Origin: Leucothrix arctica
GTDB lineage: Bacteria > Pseudomonadota > Gammaproteobacteria > Thiotrichales > Thiotrichaceae
Reading direction: 5' to 3'
Assembly (NCBI RefSeq): GCF_003172895.1
Contig: NZ_QGKL01000042.1
Span: 124,001 to 188,000 of the forward strand
DNA length: 64,000 nucleotides
This document shows, in pieces, positions 39,825 to 49,100 of the stretch. A program made the position numbers and the translations under genes. Positions within the stretch are counted from its first letter, which is position 1; each line of letters opens with the position of its first letter. A model generated the notes under the pieces. It was not told where the DNA came from. It ran no database searches and saw only the letters and a program-made list of their open reading frames with translations.

Positions 39825-42425
39825 ATGAATATTTTGTTTAGAAAGAAATTAGATGGTACGGACTTGGATTATTACGATACGCGTGAAGCGGTCGATGCTA
39901 TCCAAGCAGGTGCTTATGCAACGTTGCCTTATACCTCGCGTATTTTGGCGGAGCAATTGGTTCGTCGCTGTAAGCCTGAGACGTTGACTGACTCACTTAA
40001 GCAGCTTATTGAGCGCAAGCAGGATTTGGATTTTCCTTGGTATCCTGCACGAGTGGTATGCCATGACATTCTTGGTCAAACGGCGCTGGTTGATTTGGCT
40101 GGTTTGCGTGACGCGATTGCTGAGCAGGGTGGTGACCCTTCGAAGGTGAACCCTGTCGTACCGACTCAGCTTATTGTTGATCACTCTCTAGCAGTGGAAG
40201 CGCCAGGTTTTGACCCTGAAGCATTTGAGAAAAACCGTGCAATAGAAGACCGCCGTAACAAAGGGCGTTTTGACTTTATTGAGTGGTGTAAAACCTCGTT
40301 TAAAAATGTAGACGTGATTCCAGCGGGTAACGGCATCATGCACCAGATCAATCTGGAAAAGATGTCACCGGTGATTCAAGCGCGTGGTGGCGTTGCATTC
40401 CCAGATACATGTGTAGGTACAGACTCGCACACACCACACGTTGATGCACTGGGTGTCATGGCGATTGGTGTAGGTGGTTTGGAAGCTGAAACGGTGATGT
40501 TGGGGTTACCATCGATGATGCGTTTACCAAACATAGTCGGTGTGGAACTTACGGGCAAGCGTCAGGAAGGCATTACAGCGACGGATGTTGTGCTTGCGAT
40601 CACTGAGTTTTTGAGAAATGAAAAAGTAGTGTCTGCGTACCTTGAGTTCTTTGGTGAAGGCACTAAGAGCTTAACTATTGGTGATCGTGCGACGATTTCT
40701 AATATGACGCCAGAGTATGGCGCGTCAGCAGGTTTGTTCTATATTGATGAGCAAACGATTGACTATCTTAAACTCACAGGCCGCGAGCCTGAGCAAGTAG
40801 CTTTGGTTGAGCAGTACGCGAAAGAAACAGGCCTTTGGGCTGATGACTTGGTTAACGCTAAATACGAGCGTGTACTGACGTTTGATCTATCATCGGTTGA
40901 GCGCAACATGGCTGGGCCATCAAACCCACACCGTCGTTTAGCAACAGCTGACTTAGTTTCAAGTGGTATCGCGAAGGACTTAGACAAAGCAAAAGCCGAA
41001 GAAGCGAGCGGCAAAATGCCTGATGGTGCAGTTATCATCGCAGCGATCACTTCTTGCACGAATACTTCAAACCCACGCAACGTGGTTGCAGCAGGTTTAG
41101 TAGCACGTAAAGCGAATGAGCTTGGTTTGATCCGTAAGCCGTGGGTAAAAACATCGTTTGCACCGGGTTCGAAAGTTGCTGAGTTGTACCTAAAAGATGC
41201 TGGTTTGTTAAGTGAACTTGAGCAGCTTGGTTTTGGTATTGTTGGTTTTGCGTGTACTACCTGTAACGGTATGTCGGGCGCACTTGATCCTGTTATCCAA
41301 CAAGAGATTGTTGATCGTGACTTATATGCGACGGCGGTACTGTCGGGTAATCGTAACTTTGACGGTCGTATTCACCCTTACGCAAAGCAAGCGTTTCTAG
41401 CGTCACCACCATTGGTTGTTGCTTACGCGATTGCGGGAACGATGCGCTTTGATATTGAGCAAGATAGCTTGGGTAACGACAAAGACGGTAATCCAATTAC
41501 GCTGAAAGACATCTGGCCGACCGATGAAGAGATCGATGCGATTGTAGCCGCGAGCGTAAAGCCTGAGATGTTCCGTCAGATTTATAACCCAATGTTTGAT
41601 CTAGGCGTTATCACTGAAGCGAAAAGCCCGCTGTATGACTGGGATGAGAAGAGTACTTACATCCGTCGTCCGCCGTATTGGGAAGGTGCATTAGCCGGTG
41701 AGCGTACTATGAAAGGTATGCGTCCTTTAGCGGTGCTGGGTGACAACATAACGACTGATCACTTGTCGCCATCTAACGCGATCATGCTGGAAAGTGCAGC
41801 GGGTGCATACTTGCACAAAATGGGCTTGCCAGAAGAAGACTTCAACTCATACGCAACACACCGTGGTGACCACTTAACCGCGCAGCGTGCAACATTCGCT
41901 AACCCTAAGTTGTTGAATGAAATGTGTCGTGACGATAGTGGAGAGATCAAGCAAGGCTCGTTGGCGCGTATTGAGCCAGAAGGCACTGAAAGTCGCATGT
42001 GGGAAGCGATTGAAACCTACATGGAGCGCAAGCAACCGTTGATTATTATCGCGGGTGCTGATTATGGTCAAGGTTCGTCACGTGACTGGGCGGCTAAAGG
42101 TGTTCGTCTTGCAGGTGTTGAAACGATTGTTGCTGAAGGCTTTGAGCGTATTCACCGTACTAACTTAGTTGGCATGGGCGTGTTACCGCTTGAGTTTACG
42201 GGTGGCGAAACGCGTGAGACTTACGGCATTGATGGAACTGAGACGTTTGACGTTGAAGGTGAGATTTCACCGGGTGCAGCGTTGACAGTGATCATGCATC
42301 GCAAGGATGGTGAACGCCTTGAGATACCAGTGAAGTGTCGCTTAGATACTGCGGAAGAAGTCTCTGTTTATGCGGCTGGTGGTGTACTTCAGCGTTTTGC
42401 TCAGGACTTCTTAGAGGCATCTTAG
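39825..42425 (+). CDS. acnD: 2-methylcitrate dehydratase, Fe/S-dependent
   Basis: 866 residues, the AcnD branch of the aconitase A family. With PrpF it replaces PrpD in making 2-methylisocitrate. Cluster cysteines are in ITSCTNTSNP and CTTCNGMSG; VDHSLAVEAPG, GTDSHTPHVDALG, SGNRNFDGR and DYGQGSSRDWAAKG are the usual aconitase blocks. AcnD is normally paired with prpF, and prpF does follow, 242 bp on. The gene is flanked on both sides by facing core-arm repeats. GGAAAG precedes the ATG. Confidence 0.95.
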   Translation: MNILFRKKLDGTDLDYYDTREAVDAIQAGAYATLPYTSRILAEQLVRRCKPETLTDSLKQLIERKQDLDFPWYPARVVCHDILGQTALVDLAGLRDAIAEQGGDPSKVNPVVPTQLIVDHSLAVEAPGFDPEAFEKNRAIEDRRNKGRFDFIEWCKTSFKNVDVIPAGNGIMHQINLEKMSPVIQARGGVAFPDTCVGTDSHTPHVDALGVMAIGVGGLEAETVMLGLPSMMRLPNIVGVELTGKRQEGITATDVVLAITEFLRNEKVVSAYLEFFGEGTKSLTIGDRATISNMTPEYGASAGLFYIDEQTIDYLKLTGREPEQVALVEQYAKETGLWADDLVNAKYERVLTFDLSSVERNMAGPSNPHRRLATADLVSSGIAKDLDKAKAEEASGKMPDGAVIIAAITSCTNTSNPRNVVAAGLVARKANELGLIRKPWVKTSFAPGSKVAELYLKDAGLLSELEQLGFGIVGFACTTCNGMSGALDPVIQQEIVDRDLYATAVLSGNRNFDGRIHPYAKQAFLASPPLVVAYAIAGTMRFDIEQDSLGNDKDGNPITLKDIWPTDEEIDAIVAASVKPEMFRQIYNPMFDLGVITEAKSPLYDWDEKSTYIRRPPYWEGALAGERTMKGMRPLAVLGDNITTDHLSPSNAIMLESAAGAYLHKMGLPEEDFNSYATHRGDHLTAQRATFANPKLLNEMCRDDSGEIKQGSLARIEPEGTESRMWEAIETYMERKQPLIIIAGADYGQGSSRDWAAKGVRLAGVETIVAEGFERIHRTNLVGMGVLPLEFTGGETRETYGIDGTETFDVEGEISPGAALTVIMHRKDGERLEIPVKCRLDTAEEVSVYAAGGVLQRFAQDFLEAS

Positions 42426-42435
42426 GTTTGGTGCC

Positions 42436-42528
42436 GCCTCGGTAATTGGTAATACACTGCTCTACGCCGACGCGCTTTGCGCGAAAGGACTGCGATCAGC
42501 GTATTACCAATCAACGAGGCTACTTTTT
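42436..42528 (+). repeat. Core-arm inverted repeat, copy B; terminator-like
   Basis: Arms 42436-42459 and 42497-42520 match at 21 of 24 positions. The 37-nt core (42460-42496) differs at two bases from copy A 20 kb away. The stem ends in GAGGC then TACTTTTTA, so it can work as a terminator for the prpE-acnD transcript. It begins 11 bp after the acnD stop. Confidence 0.85.
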
Positions 42529-42569
42529 ATGGTGGCCTTTAGTGAAGGCGCTCTATCAGATTACTACAA

Positions 42570-42645
42570 CATTGTTTAGGTATTTGCTTTCCGAAGTCCT
42601 TTCGCGCTAGCGCGTCGGCGTAGGAATGTGAATACGTAAATAATG
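42570..42645 (-). repeat. Core-arm inverted repeat, copy E
   Basis: Arms 42570-42592 and 42623-42645 match at 18 of 23 positions. The core read on the minus strand gives CGCCGACGCGC-ta-GCGCGAAAGGACTTC. It ends 22 bp before prpF and faces copy B, repeating the arrangement of copies C and D. Confidence 0.8.
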
Positions 42646-42667
42646 TAACAACCCAAGAGAACAAACG

Positions 42668-43834
42668 ATGGCACAGATAAAAATACCGGCAACTTATATG
42701 CGTGGTGGGACTAGTAAAGGTGTTTTCTTTAAGCTGGACGATCTGCCGAAGGCGGCTCAGGTGCCGGGCGAAGTGCGCGATAATATTCTGCTGCGTGTGA
42801 TTGGTAGTCCTGATCCTTACGGTAAGCAAACGGACGGTATGGGTGGCGCTACGTCGAGTACTAGTAAGACGGTGATTTTGTCGAACAGCGAGCAGCCTGA
42901 TCACGATGTGGATTACTTGTTTGGTCAGGTGTCTATTGATAAGCCGTTTGTGGATTGGAGCGGTAACTGCGGCAACTTAACGGCAGCGGTGGGTTCGTTT
43001 GCGATTAGTAATGGCTTGGTGGATGCTGCGCGCATTCCTGAAAACGGGATTGCGGTGGTGCGTATTTGGCAGGCGAATATTAAGAAAACGATTATTGCTC
43101 ATGTGCCAATGACCGATGGTGAAGTACAGGAAACGGGTGACTTTGAGTTGGATGGCGTGACCTTTCCAGCGGCAGAGGTGCAGGTTGAGTTTATGAGTCC
43201 TGTGGATGCGACTGACGCGATGTTCCCAACGGGTAACTTGGTGGATGAGCTTGAGGTGCCTGGGGTGGGTACGTTTAAAGCGACCATGATCAATGCAGGG
43301 ATACCAACGATATTCCTTAATGCTGACTCGATTGGTTACACGGGCTGTGAGTTGCAGGAAGTGATTAATGGCAGTGACAAAGCCTTGGCCATGTTTGAAA
43401 CAGTTCGTGCTTATGGTGCGGTGCGTATGGGCTTGATAAGCAATATTAGCGAAGCGGCTGCACGTCAGCATACGCCGAAGGTTGCCTTTGTTGGAGCGCC
43501 AAAGAGCTACGTGTCATCTAGCGGTAAGCAGGTGAATGAGTCTGATATTGACTTGAATGTTAGAGCCTTGTCGATGGGTAAATTACACCACGCGATGATG
43601 GGCACGGCTGCGGTGGCGATTGGAACGGCAGCGACTATTCCGGGGACATTGGTCAATCTGGCTGCGGGTGGTGGCGAGCGTGATGCGGTAACGTTTGGGC
43701 ATCCTTCAGGGACGTTGAAAGTAGGGGCTGAAGCGGTAGAAGGCGAGAATGGCTGGGTGGTTAATAAGGTGGTGATGAGTCGTAGTGCGCGGGTGTTGAT
43801 GGAAGGTTGGGTTCGGATTCCTGATGTGACTTAA
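42668..43834 (+). CDS. prpF: 2-methylaconitate isomerase
   Basis: 388 residues, full length. It isomerises the product of AcnD so that the methylcitrate cycle can go on. Family features include YMRGGTSKGVFF near residue 9, DPYGKQTDGMGGATSSTSK, DWSGNCGNLTAAVG and NAGIPTIFL. It is the last gene of the propionate operon. It is preceded by two core-arm repeats, so it may have partly separate expression. A hairpin follows at 43.9 kb. Confidence 0.94.
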   Translation: MAQIKIPATYMRGGTSKGVFFKLDDLPKAAQVPGEVRDNILLRVIGSPDPYGKQTDGMGGATSSTSKTVILSNSEQPDHDVDYLFGQVSIDKPFVDWSGNCGNLTAAVGSFAISNGLVDAARIPENGIAVVRIWQANIKKTIIAHVPMTDGEVQETGDFELDGVTFPAAEVQVEFMSPVDATDAMFPTGNLVDELEVPGVGTFKATMINAGIPTIFLNADSIGYTGCELQEVINGSDKALAMFETVRAYGAVRMGLISNISEAAARQHTPKVAFVGAPKSYVSSSGKQVNESDIDLNVRALSMGKLHHAMMGTAAVAIGTAATIPGTLVNLAAGGGERDAVTFGHPSGTLKVGAEAVEGENGWVVNKVVMSRSARVLMEGWVRIPDVT

Positions 43835-43890
43835 ATGTACCGTATGTACCCAAACTTCAAATGGGTATTCTCATGAGCGGTTTAATTTTA

Positions 43891-43917
43891 TAATCGTCTC
43901 ATATTTTGAGACGATTA
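43891..43917. terminator. Hairpin between prpF and vapC
   Basis: TAATCGTCTCA and TGAGACGATTA pair perfectly around a 5-nt loop. The genes on both sides converge on it. It lacks a strong U-run on either strand, so it is a likely but not certain terminator. Confidence 0.55.
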
Positions 43918-43932
43918 ATTGAAGATTGTTTT

Positions 43933-44331
43933 TTATACCCAGTTTTCAAGCTTAAGCCCATTTACTCTTTCAAACTCCTTGGTGTTATTAGTAACCAGAG
44001 TGATACCGCGACGCTTTGCCTGTCCAGCTATTTGCAAATCATAAGGCCCAATAATTTTTCCTATTTTTGCGAGGTCTGCACGTATATACCCAGCCACCAA
44101 GGCGTCCTGATTATCGAAAGTCAGCGTCTCGAAGAGCGAGAAGAAGTCGACTGCTGTTTGAGAGTTGCGCTCCGGAAACTGACTTTTGGCTGCGCCATAC
44201 ATCATTTCAAAAAACGCGATGGAAGATAAGCAAATATCTGTAGAGGGAAGTGCCTCAAGTCGCTCAATAACAGATTCAGGCTTTCTTTTGATTAGATAAA
44301 TACAGATGTTTGTATCTAGCAGATATTTCAC
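43933..44331 (-). CDS. vapC: VapC-type PIN domain toxin
   Basis: 132 residues, a complete PIN ribonuclease. Acidic residues: Asp6 in LLDTN, Glu42 in FFEM, Asp98 in GPYDLQIAGQA; the last position is TNNTKEF. This wording is typical of VapC toxins that cut initiator tRNA. Its ATG overlaps the antitoxin gene by 4 bp, so the two are coupled. The antitoxin is of RelB/DinJ type rather than VapB, a mixed pairing. It sits at the left edge of the defence island. Confidence 0.88.
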   Translation of the reverse strand: MKYLLDTNICIYLIKRKPESVIERLEALPSTDICLSSIAFFEMMYGAAKSQFPERNSQTAVDFFSLFETLTFDNQDALVAGYIRADLAKIGKIIGPYDLQIAGQAKRRGITLVTNNTKEFERVNGLKLENWV

Positions 44332-44603
44332 TCGAATGGATCCTCACGCTTCTGCAGATGTGGTTGTTCACGTCCATTAGACATAAAGTCGTCACTGAAT
44401 CCGGCTAAAATAGCTCGTAAGTCCTGCTGCTCATTACGCTTTTCTGGCAATTGAACAGGAAACGGCAAACCGTTTTTTTCCACAATCATGCACGTGAACA
44501 TATTGACAGCTTCAGAAAAATTCATGCCGAGACGAGATAAAATCTGCTTTGCTTCATTGAGTGATTCTTCCTCTATGCGAAGACTAGTTTGTATTTTTGA
44601 CAT
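44328..44603 (-). CDS. RelB/DinJ-type antitoxin
   Basis: 91 residues. An N-terminal ribbon-helix-helix (MSKIQTSLRIEEESLNEAKQ, LGMNFSEAVNMF) is followed by NGLPFPVQLP, the classic RelB/DinJ phrase, and a charged tail that would wrap the toxin. It should neutralise the PIN toxin encoded next and repress the pair by binding the operator just upstream. Start supported by GGAGAT before the ATG. Confidence 0.85.
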   Translation of the reverse strand: MSKIQTSLRIEEESLNEAKQILSRLGMNFSEAVNMFTCMIVEKNGLPFPVQLPEKRNEQQDLRAILAGFSDDFMSNGREQPHLQKREDPFE

Positions 44604-44621
44604 TGGATCATCTCCTTTTTT

Positions 44622-44650
44622 GTATACTCAAAGTATACCATATGGTATGC
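44622..44650 (-). promoter_or_regulatory. Operator/promoter of the toxin-antitoxin pair
   Basis: Two overlapping dyads: GTATACT-caa-AGTATAC (44622-44638, perfect) and GTATACC-atat-GGTATGC (44633-44650, one mismatch), 19 bp before the antitoxin ATG. Autorepressed toxin-antitoxin operons usually have such paired sites. Confidence 0.7.
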
Positions 44651-45055
44651 AAATTAGAAGTTAAGCGATGTTGCTGCATGGAATATAGCAATATCGGGCT
44701 AAATGGATAGCAAAGCTTAAGCGAGGTTTGAAATCATACTGGAATGTTGAAAGTATGGGGACTAGCAACTAAGTGGTTTGGCGATTTGAAAGGTAGTTAT
44801 GAGTCAAAGTGATAAGGTATTGATTGAGGGGATGTGGTCGGGTGGATGCCTGCGTACGTTTTTTATTTTATATTAGAGCTGTTAGTATATTAAATACCCA
44901 ATGAAAGTTGCGATATTATGCATTTAGATGAATAATCAGCGCCAAACATTAGCGCTTGAAATATACCTGTTTCGCTTTTTAATACATGCAGATTAAAGGT
45001 GTATTCTTAAAAGCCCAAGTTAGCAATGTCTTGTTAATATTCTCAGGAGAACTAA
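44651..45055. promoter_or_regulatory. Leader region of the DISARM locus
   Basis: About 400 bp between the toxin-antitoxin promoter and the first methylase gene. It is AT-rich, with a small hairpin AGCGC/GCGCT at 44938-44956. The DISARM promoter must be here, but no single -35/-10 pair stands out. AGGAG at 45045-45049 is the ribosome site for the TTG start. Confidence 0.5.
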
Positions 45056-46105
45056 TTGAAATCTGTAGTAGCGGTTGACTTATTTTGTGGGGTAGGAGGA
45101 TTAACTCACGGCTTAGAAAAAGCAGGTCTAAAAGTAATCGCAGGGATCGATATTGATCCGAAGTGTGAATATGCCTTTGAAGCAAACAACGATTCAAGAT
45201 TCATCTTGAAGAGTGTAGACAAAGTAAATAAAGCTGAGCTACAGAGTTTATATGCTGGGGCTGAAGTTAAAGTCTTGGCAGGATGTGCTCCTTGCCAGCC
45301 CTTTTCGACTTATAGTCAAGGAACAAGGGGGGCACAAGATGATAAGTGGAAGCTGCTCTTTGAGTTTCAACGACTGATTTCTGAGAGTCAACCCGACATA
45401 GTAACAATGGAGAATGTTCCTTTGCTAGTTAAGAACGAAGTATTTACAGACTTTGTTCAAGCTTTAAAAAAACAAAATTACTATGTACATTATAGCGTTG
45501 TTGAGTGTGTAAAGTATGGGCTACCACAAACAAGGAAGCGTTTGGTTCTTCTAGCATCAAAGCTTGGTGAGCTGAAGTTAAGCCAACCAACTCATAAAGA
45601 AGATAATTTCAATACTGTAAAAGATGCCATCAAGTCTCAACCTCAATTGCAGTCAGGGAAAACTTCAAAAAATGATCTGCTCCATAAAAGTTCTTTGCTG
45701 AGCGACTTAAATATGGAGCGAATTAAGTATTCTAAACCCGGTGGAAGTTGGCGTGATTGGCCTGTGCATTTGGTATCTGAGTGTCATAAAAAGCATAGTG
45801 GAAGAACTTACGTAAGTGTTTATGGGCGAATGGAATGGAATAAACCTTCGCCAACTATTACAACTCAATTTTTTGGTTTTGGAAATGGTCGTTTTGGTCA
45901 CCCAACACAAGATAGAGCCTTGTCTCTTCGGGAAGGGGCTATATTACAGAGCTTCCCTAAAGACTATAAATTCTGCCCACCTGGAGTAACTCCCGAGATA
46001 AAGACAATCGGTCGGCTGATTGGCAATGCAGTTCCAGTTAGGCTGGGTGAGGTAATAGGGGAAAGCATAATGGAACATATTAGCGAGCACGCCGCTTCAA
46101 GATAA
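45056..46105 (+). CDS. drmMII: DISARM C5-cytosine methyltransferase (DrmMII-type)
   Basis: 349 residues from a TTG start with AGGAG 6 nt upstream. It methylates cytosine to mark host DNA as self. Motifs: I VDLFCGVGGLTHGLE, IV with catalytic Cys80 in AGCAPCQPFS, VI MENVP (Glu119), VIII PQTRKRLVLLA and X IGNAVPVRLGEVIGES. The target-recognition part between VIII and X is about 150 residues, normal for the family. It leads the DISARM run, 22 bp before drmD. This methylase defines class 2 DISARM in the first descriptions, while drmD and drmMI define class 1; here they occur together. Confidence 0.85.
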   Translation: MKSVVAVDLFCGVGGLTHGLEKAGLKVIAGIDIDPKCEYAFEANNDSRFILKSVDKVNKAELQSLYAGAEVKVLAGCAPCQPFSTYSQGTRGAQDDKWKLLFEFQRLISESQPDIVTMENVPLLVKNEVFTDFVQALKKQNYYVHYSVVECVKYGLPQTRKRLVLLASKLGELKLSQPTHKEDNFNTVKDAIKSQPQLQSGKTSKNDLLHKSSLLSDLNMERIKYSKPGGSWRDWPVHLVSECHKKHSGRTYVSVYGRMEWNKPSPTITTQFFGFGNGRFGHPTQDRALSLREGAILQSFPKDYKFCPPGVTPEIKTIGRLIGNAVPVRLGEVIGESIMEHISEHAASR

Positions 46106-46127
46106 AATAATATAGGGGAGTAAGGAC

Positions 46128-49100
46128 ATGAATAGTCTTGAACAGGTAGTTTTGACCACGCCTGAATCTGGTCAGTTAGTCGAAGTGCGTCGTAGACAGT
46201 GGATAGTTGCCGATATTGTCGCATCAGAGCCTGTAAATAGCGGTTATCCTAAGCAACACCTGGTGACGTTATCATCGATAGATGAAGATGGTTTAGGTGA
46301 AGAGTTACAAGTGGTTTGGGAGATTGAACCAGGCGCGCATGTTATCGAAAAATCAGGACTTCCTGAGATCACTGGCTTTGATGATGCCGATAGATTAGAT
46401 GCTTTCCTAGACGCTGTGCGTTGGGGAGCAGCTACAAATGCTGATCGTGGCTTTTTACAAGCACCATTTCGCAGTGGTGTTAGCATTGAAGACTTTCAGC
46501 TAGATCCATTGGTTCGTGCCATCAGTATGGCTCGTGCAAACTTACTGATTGCGGATGACGTCGGTTTAGGTAAAACAATTGAAGCTGGTTTGGTAATACA
46601 AGAGTTACTCTTACGCCATAGAGCACGTTCGGTATTAATCATTTGTCCGGCTTCCCTGCAGCTTAAGTGGCAGGATGAAATGTTAGAGAAGTTTGGTCTG
46701 GATTTCAAAGTGGTTAATACCGACTATATTCGCCAATTACGTCGAGACCGTGGTATTCATGCTAACCCTTGGACATCATTCCCACGGCTGATCGCTTCCC
46801 AAGATTGGATTAAAAGTGGAGAGCCACTGCGATTGCTTCGTGAAATAATCCCTGCTCATGCAAAATACCCTCGTAAGTTTGATATTTTGGTGGTAGATGA
46901 AGCGCATAATGTAGCTCCAGCAGGTTCTACCAACTATGCTTTAGAAAGCTTGCGTACTCGTATGATTCGCGAAATTGCACCGCACTTTCAGCATAAATTA
47001 TTTCTAACGGCTACGCCGCATAACGGGTATACCGAGTCATTTACCTCGCTATTAGAGTTGCTAGATGATCAACGTTTTTCACGAAATATCCTACCAGATG
47101 AAAAGCAACTACAACGTGCCATGGTACGTCGTCTAAAAACAGACTTAGTCGATGCTGAAGGCAAGCCTCTCTATCCTCCTCGAAAACTACAAGCGCTTGA
47201 GATCTACTATACTGACGAAGAGCGCAACATTCATAAACTGCTTAATGATTATTGTGCTAGCAGGGAGGCAGATACTAGTGAAGATAAAAAGGCTATCGGT
47301 ACAAAGTTTGTTAATGGCTTATTGAAAAAGCGCTTATTCTCTTCACCTGCTGCTTTTGCCTCCACTTTAGAAAAGCATATTAATACAGTTCATAGTGGCG
47401 GTAAGAAGAAACAAACGACGGTAATAGAGGAACGTATTCTTAGAAAAGCCATACTAAGAGCTGAAGAAGATTATGCCAAAGATCAAGATTATGAAGATGC
47501 ACAAAACGAAGCTGTGGAAGAAGCGAGTAGGCGAAGTTTCCCTTTCACAAAAGAGCAAAGCCAGTTAATCAAACAACTACGTGGCTGGGCCCAGCGAGCA
47601 CAGCACCAATCTGACTCAAAGGCTAAGGCAATTTGTCAGTGGATAGAGGAAAACCTAAAAAATAATAATGAATGGAGTCAGGTTCGCGTCATTCTGTTTA
47701 CAGAGTACCGTAGCACTCAACAATGGCTGCAAAAAATCCTTACGGAAAATGGCTATGGCGGCGATCGTCTAGATATTATTCATGGTGGTATGGATCAGGA
47801 CGAGCGTGAAGTCATAAAAGCCGCCTTTCAAACATCTCCCGAAGACTCTCCAGTACGAATACTGCTTGCAACTGACGCTGCCTCAGAAGGTATCGATTTA
47901 CAAAATCACTGTCATTGTCTTATCCATTTAGAGATTCCATATAACCCTAACGTTATGGAGCAACGTAATGGTCGAATAGATCGTCATGGCCAGAAGGCTA
48001 GTGAAGTGTTGATTTGGCATCCAATTGATGCTGGTGATGGAAACGGTCAATCTGTCGGTGGTCATAAAGATGACATCATTCGTGCACTAAGAAAATTAGA
48101 GTCGATGCGTGAGGATATGGGGAGTGTTAACCCTGTTATTGCACCTCAGATGTCAGGGCTAGTAGAAGGTACTATAAAAGAGCTTGATACACGTGAAGCA
48201 GAAGCGAAAACACAGAAAGCGCGAAAATACGTTAAGGCCGAGCGTCAGTTGAAAGAAAAAATCAATAAACTTCATCAACAGCTACTAGAAACCCAACAAG
48301 ATTTCCATTTAACCCCTGAGCATGTTTTAGCAGCAGTGCAAACAGGTTTAGCGGTTGCTGAAAAGCCTCCGTTAAAACCAGTTGAATTAAAAGATACTCC
48401 AAGCGGCAGTATCTTTCTTATGCCTGAATTAATAGGCACTTGGGCAGAGTGTACAAGGGGTCTTAATCATCCTTTTACCGGAAAGACTCGACCTATAACC
48501 TTTGACCATAAAGTTGCGAGAGGGCGTGATGACGTGGTCTTAGTGCATCTGAATCATCGCTTAGTACAAATGTGTCTGAGGTTATTACGAGCACAAGTAT
48601 GGGCTCAAGAAGGCGATCCAAATAAAAAGATGTATCGCGTAGCTTTACGTACTTTGCCCGATGATAAAATCGATGGCATTGGTGTACTTGTAGTTTCAAG
48701 ACTGGTTATAACAGGTGGAAATCATCATCGCTTGCATGAAGAAATCACTTACGCAGGTGGTTATCTGAAAGACAAAAGTTATAACAGAGAACGTGGTGTG
48801 ACTAAAATAAATGATTGGTTAGAGCAATCAACTGCGGTTAAAGTGCCCGCTCACCTTCATAGTGCGTTAGCAAAACGTTTTGATCATAATCAGTCTGCGC
48901 TTCAAAACACTATTGAAGCTCGCTCTAAAGAGCGATTAAAAGATCTGGAAAACACGCTTAAAAATCGTAAAGAGAGAGAAGTTGCAGATATAACCACAGT
49001 TCTTGATGAGCTTGAGGCAGCTATTAAGAAGGAGCTAAACAGTTCCGATGAACCCGAACAGTTATTACTTTTTAGTGAAGATGAGCGTACTCAGGTAAGA

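Noticed and set aside
22389-42645. Core-arm elements considered as a CRISPR array
   Set aside because: Copies are far apart, differ in spacing and have no regular spacers or cas genes.
42977-43471. 164-residue His/Arg-rich frame opposite prpF
   Set aside because: Antisense shadow; prpF is complete on the other strand.
44799-44876. 25-codon frame MSQSDKVLIEGMWSGG... in the DISARM leader
   Set aside because: Short, no homology I know, and composition like the surrounding non-coding DNA.
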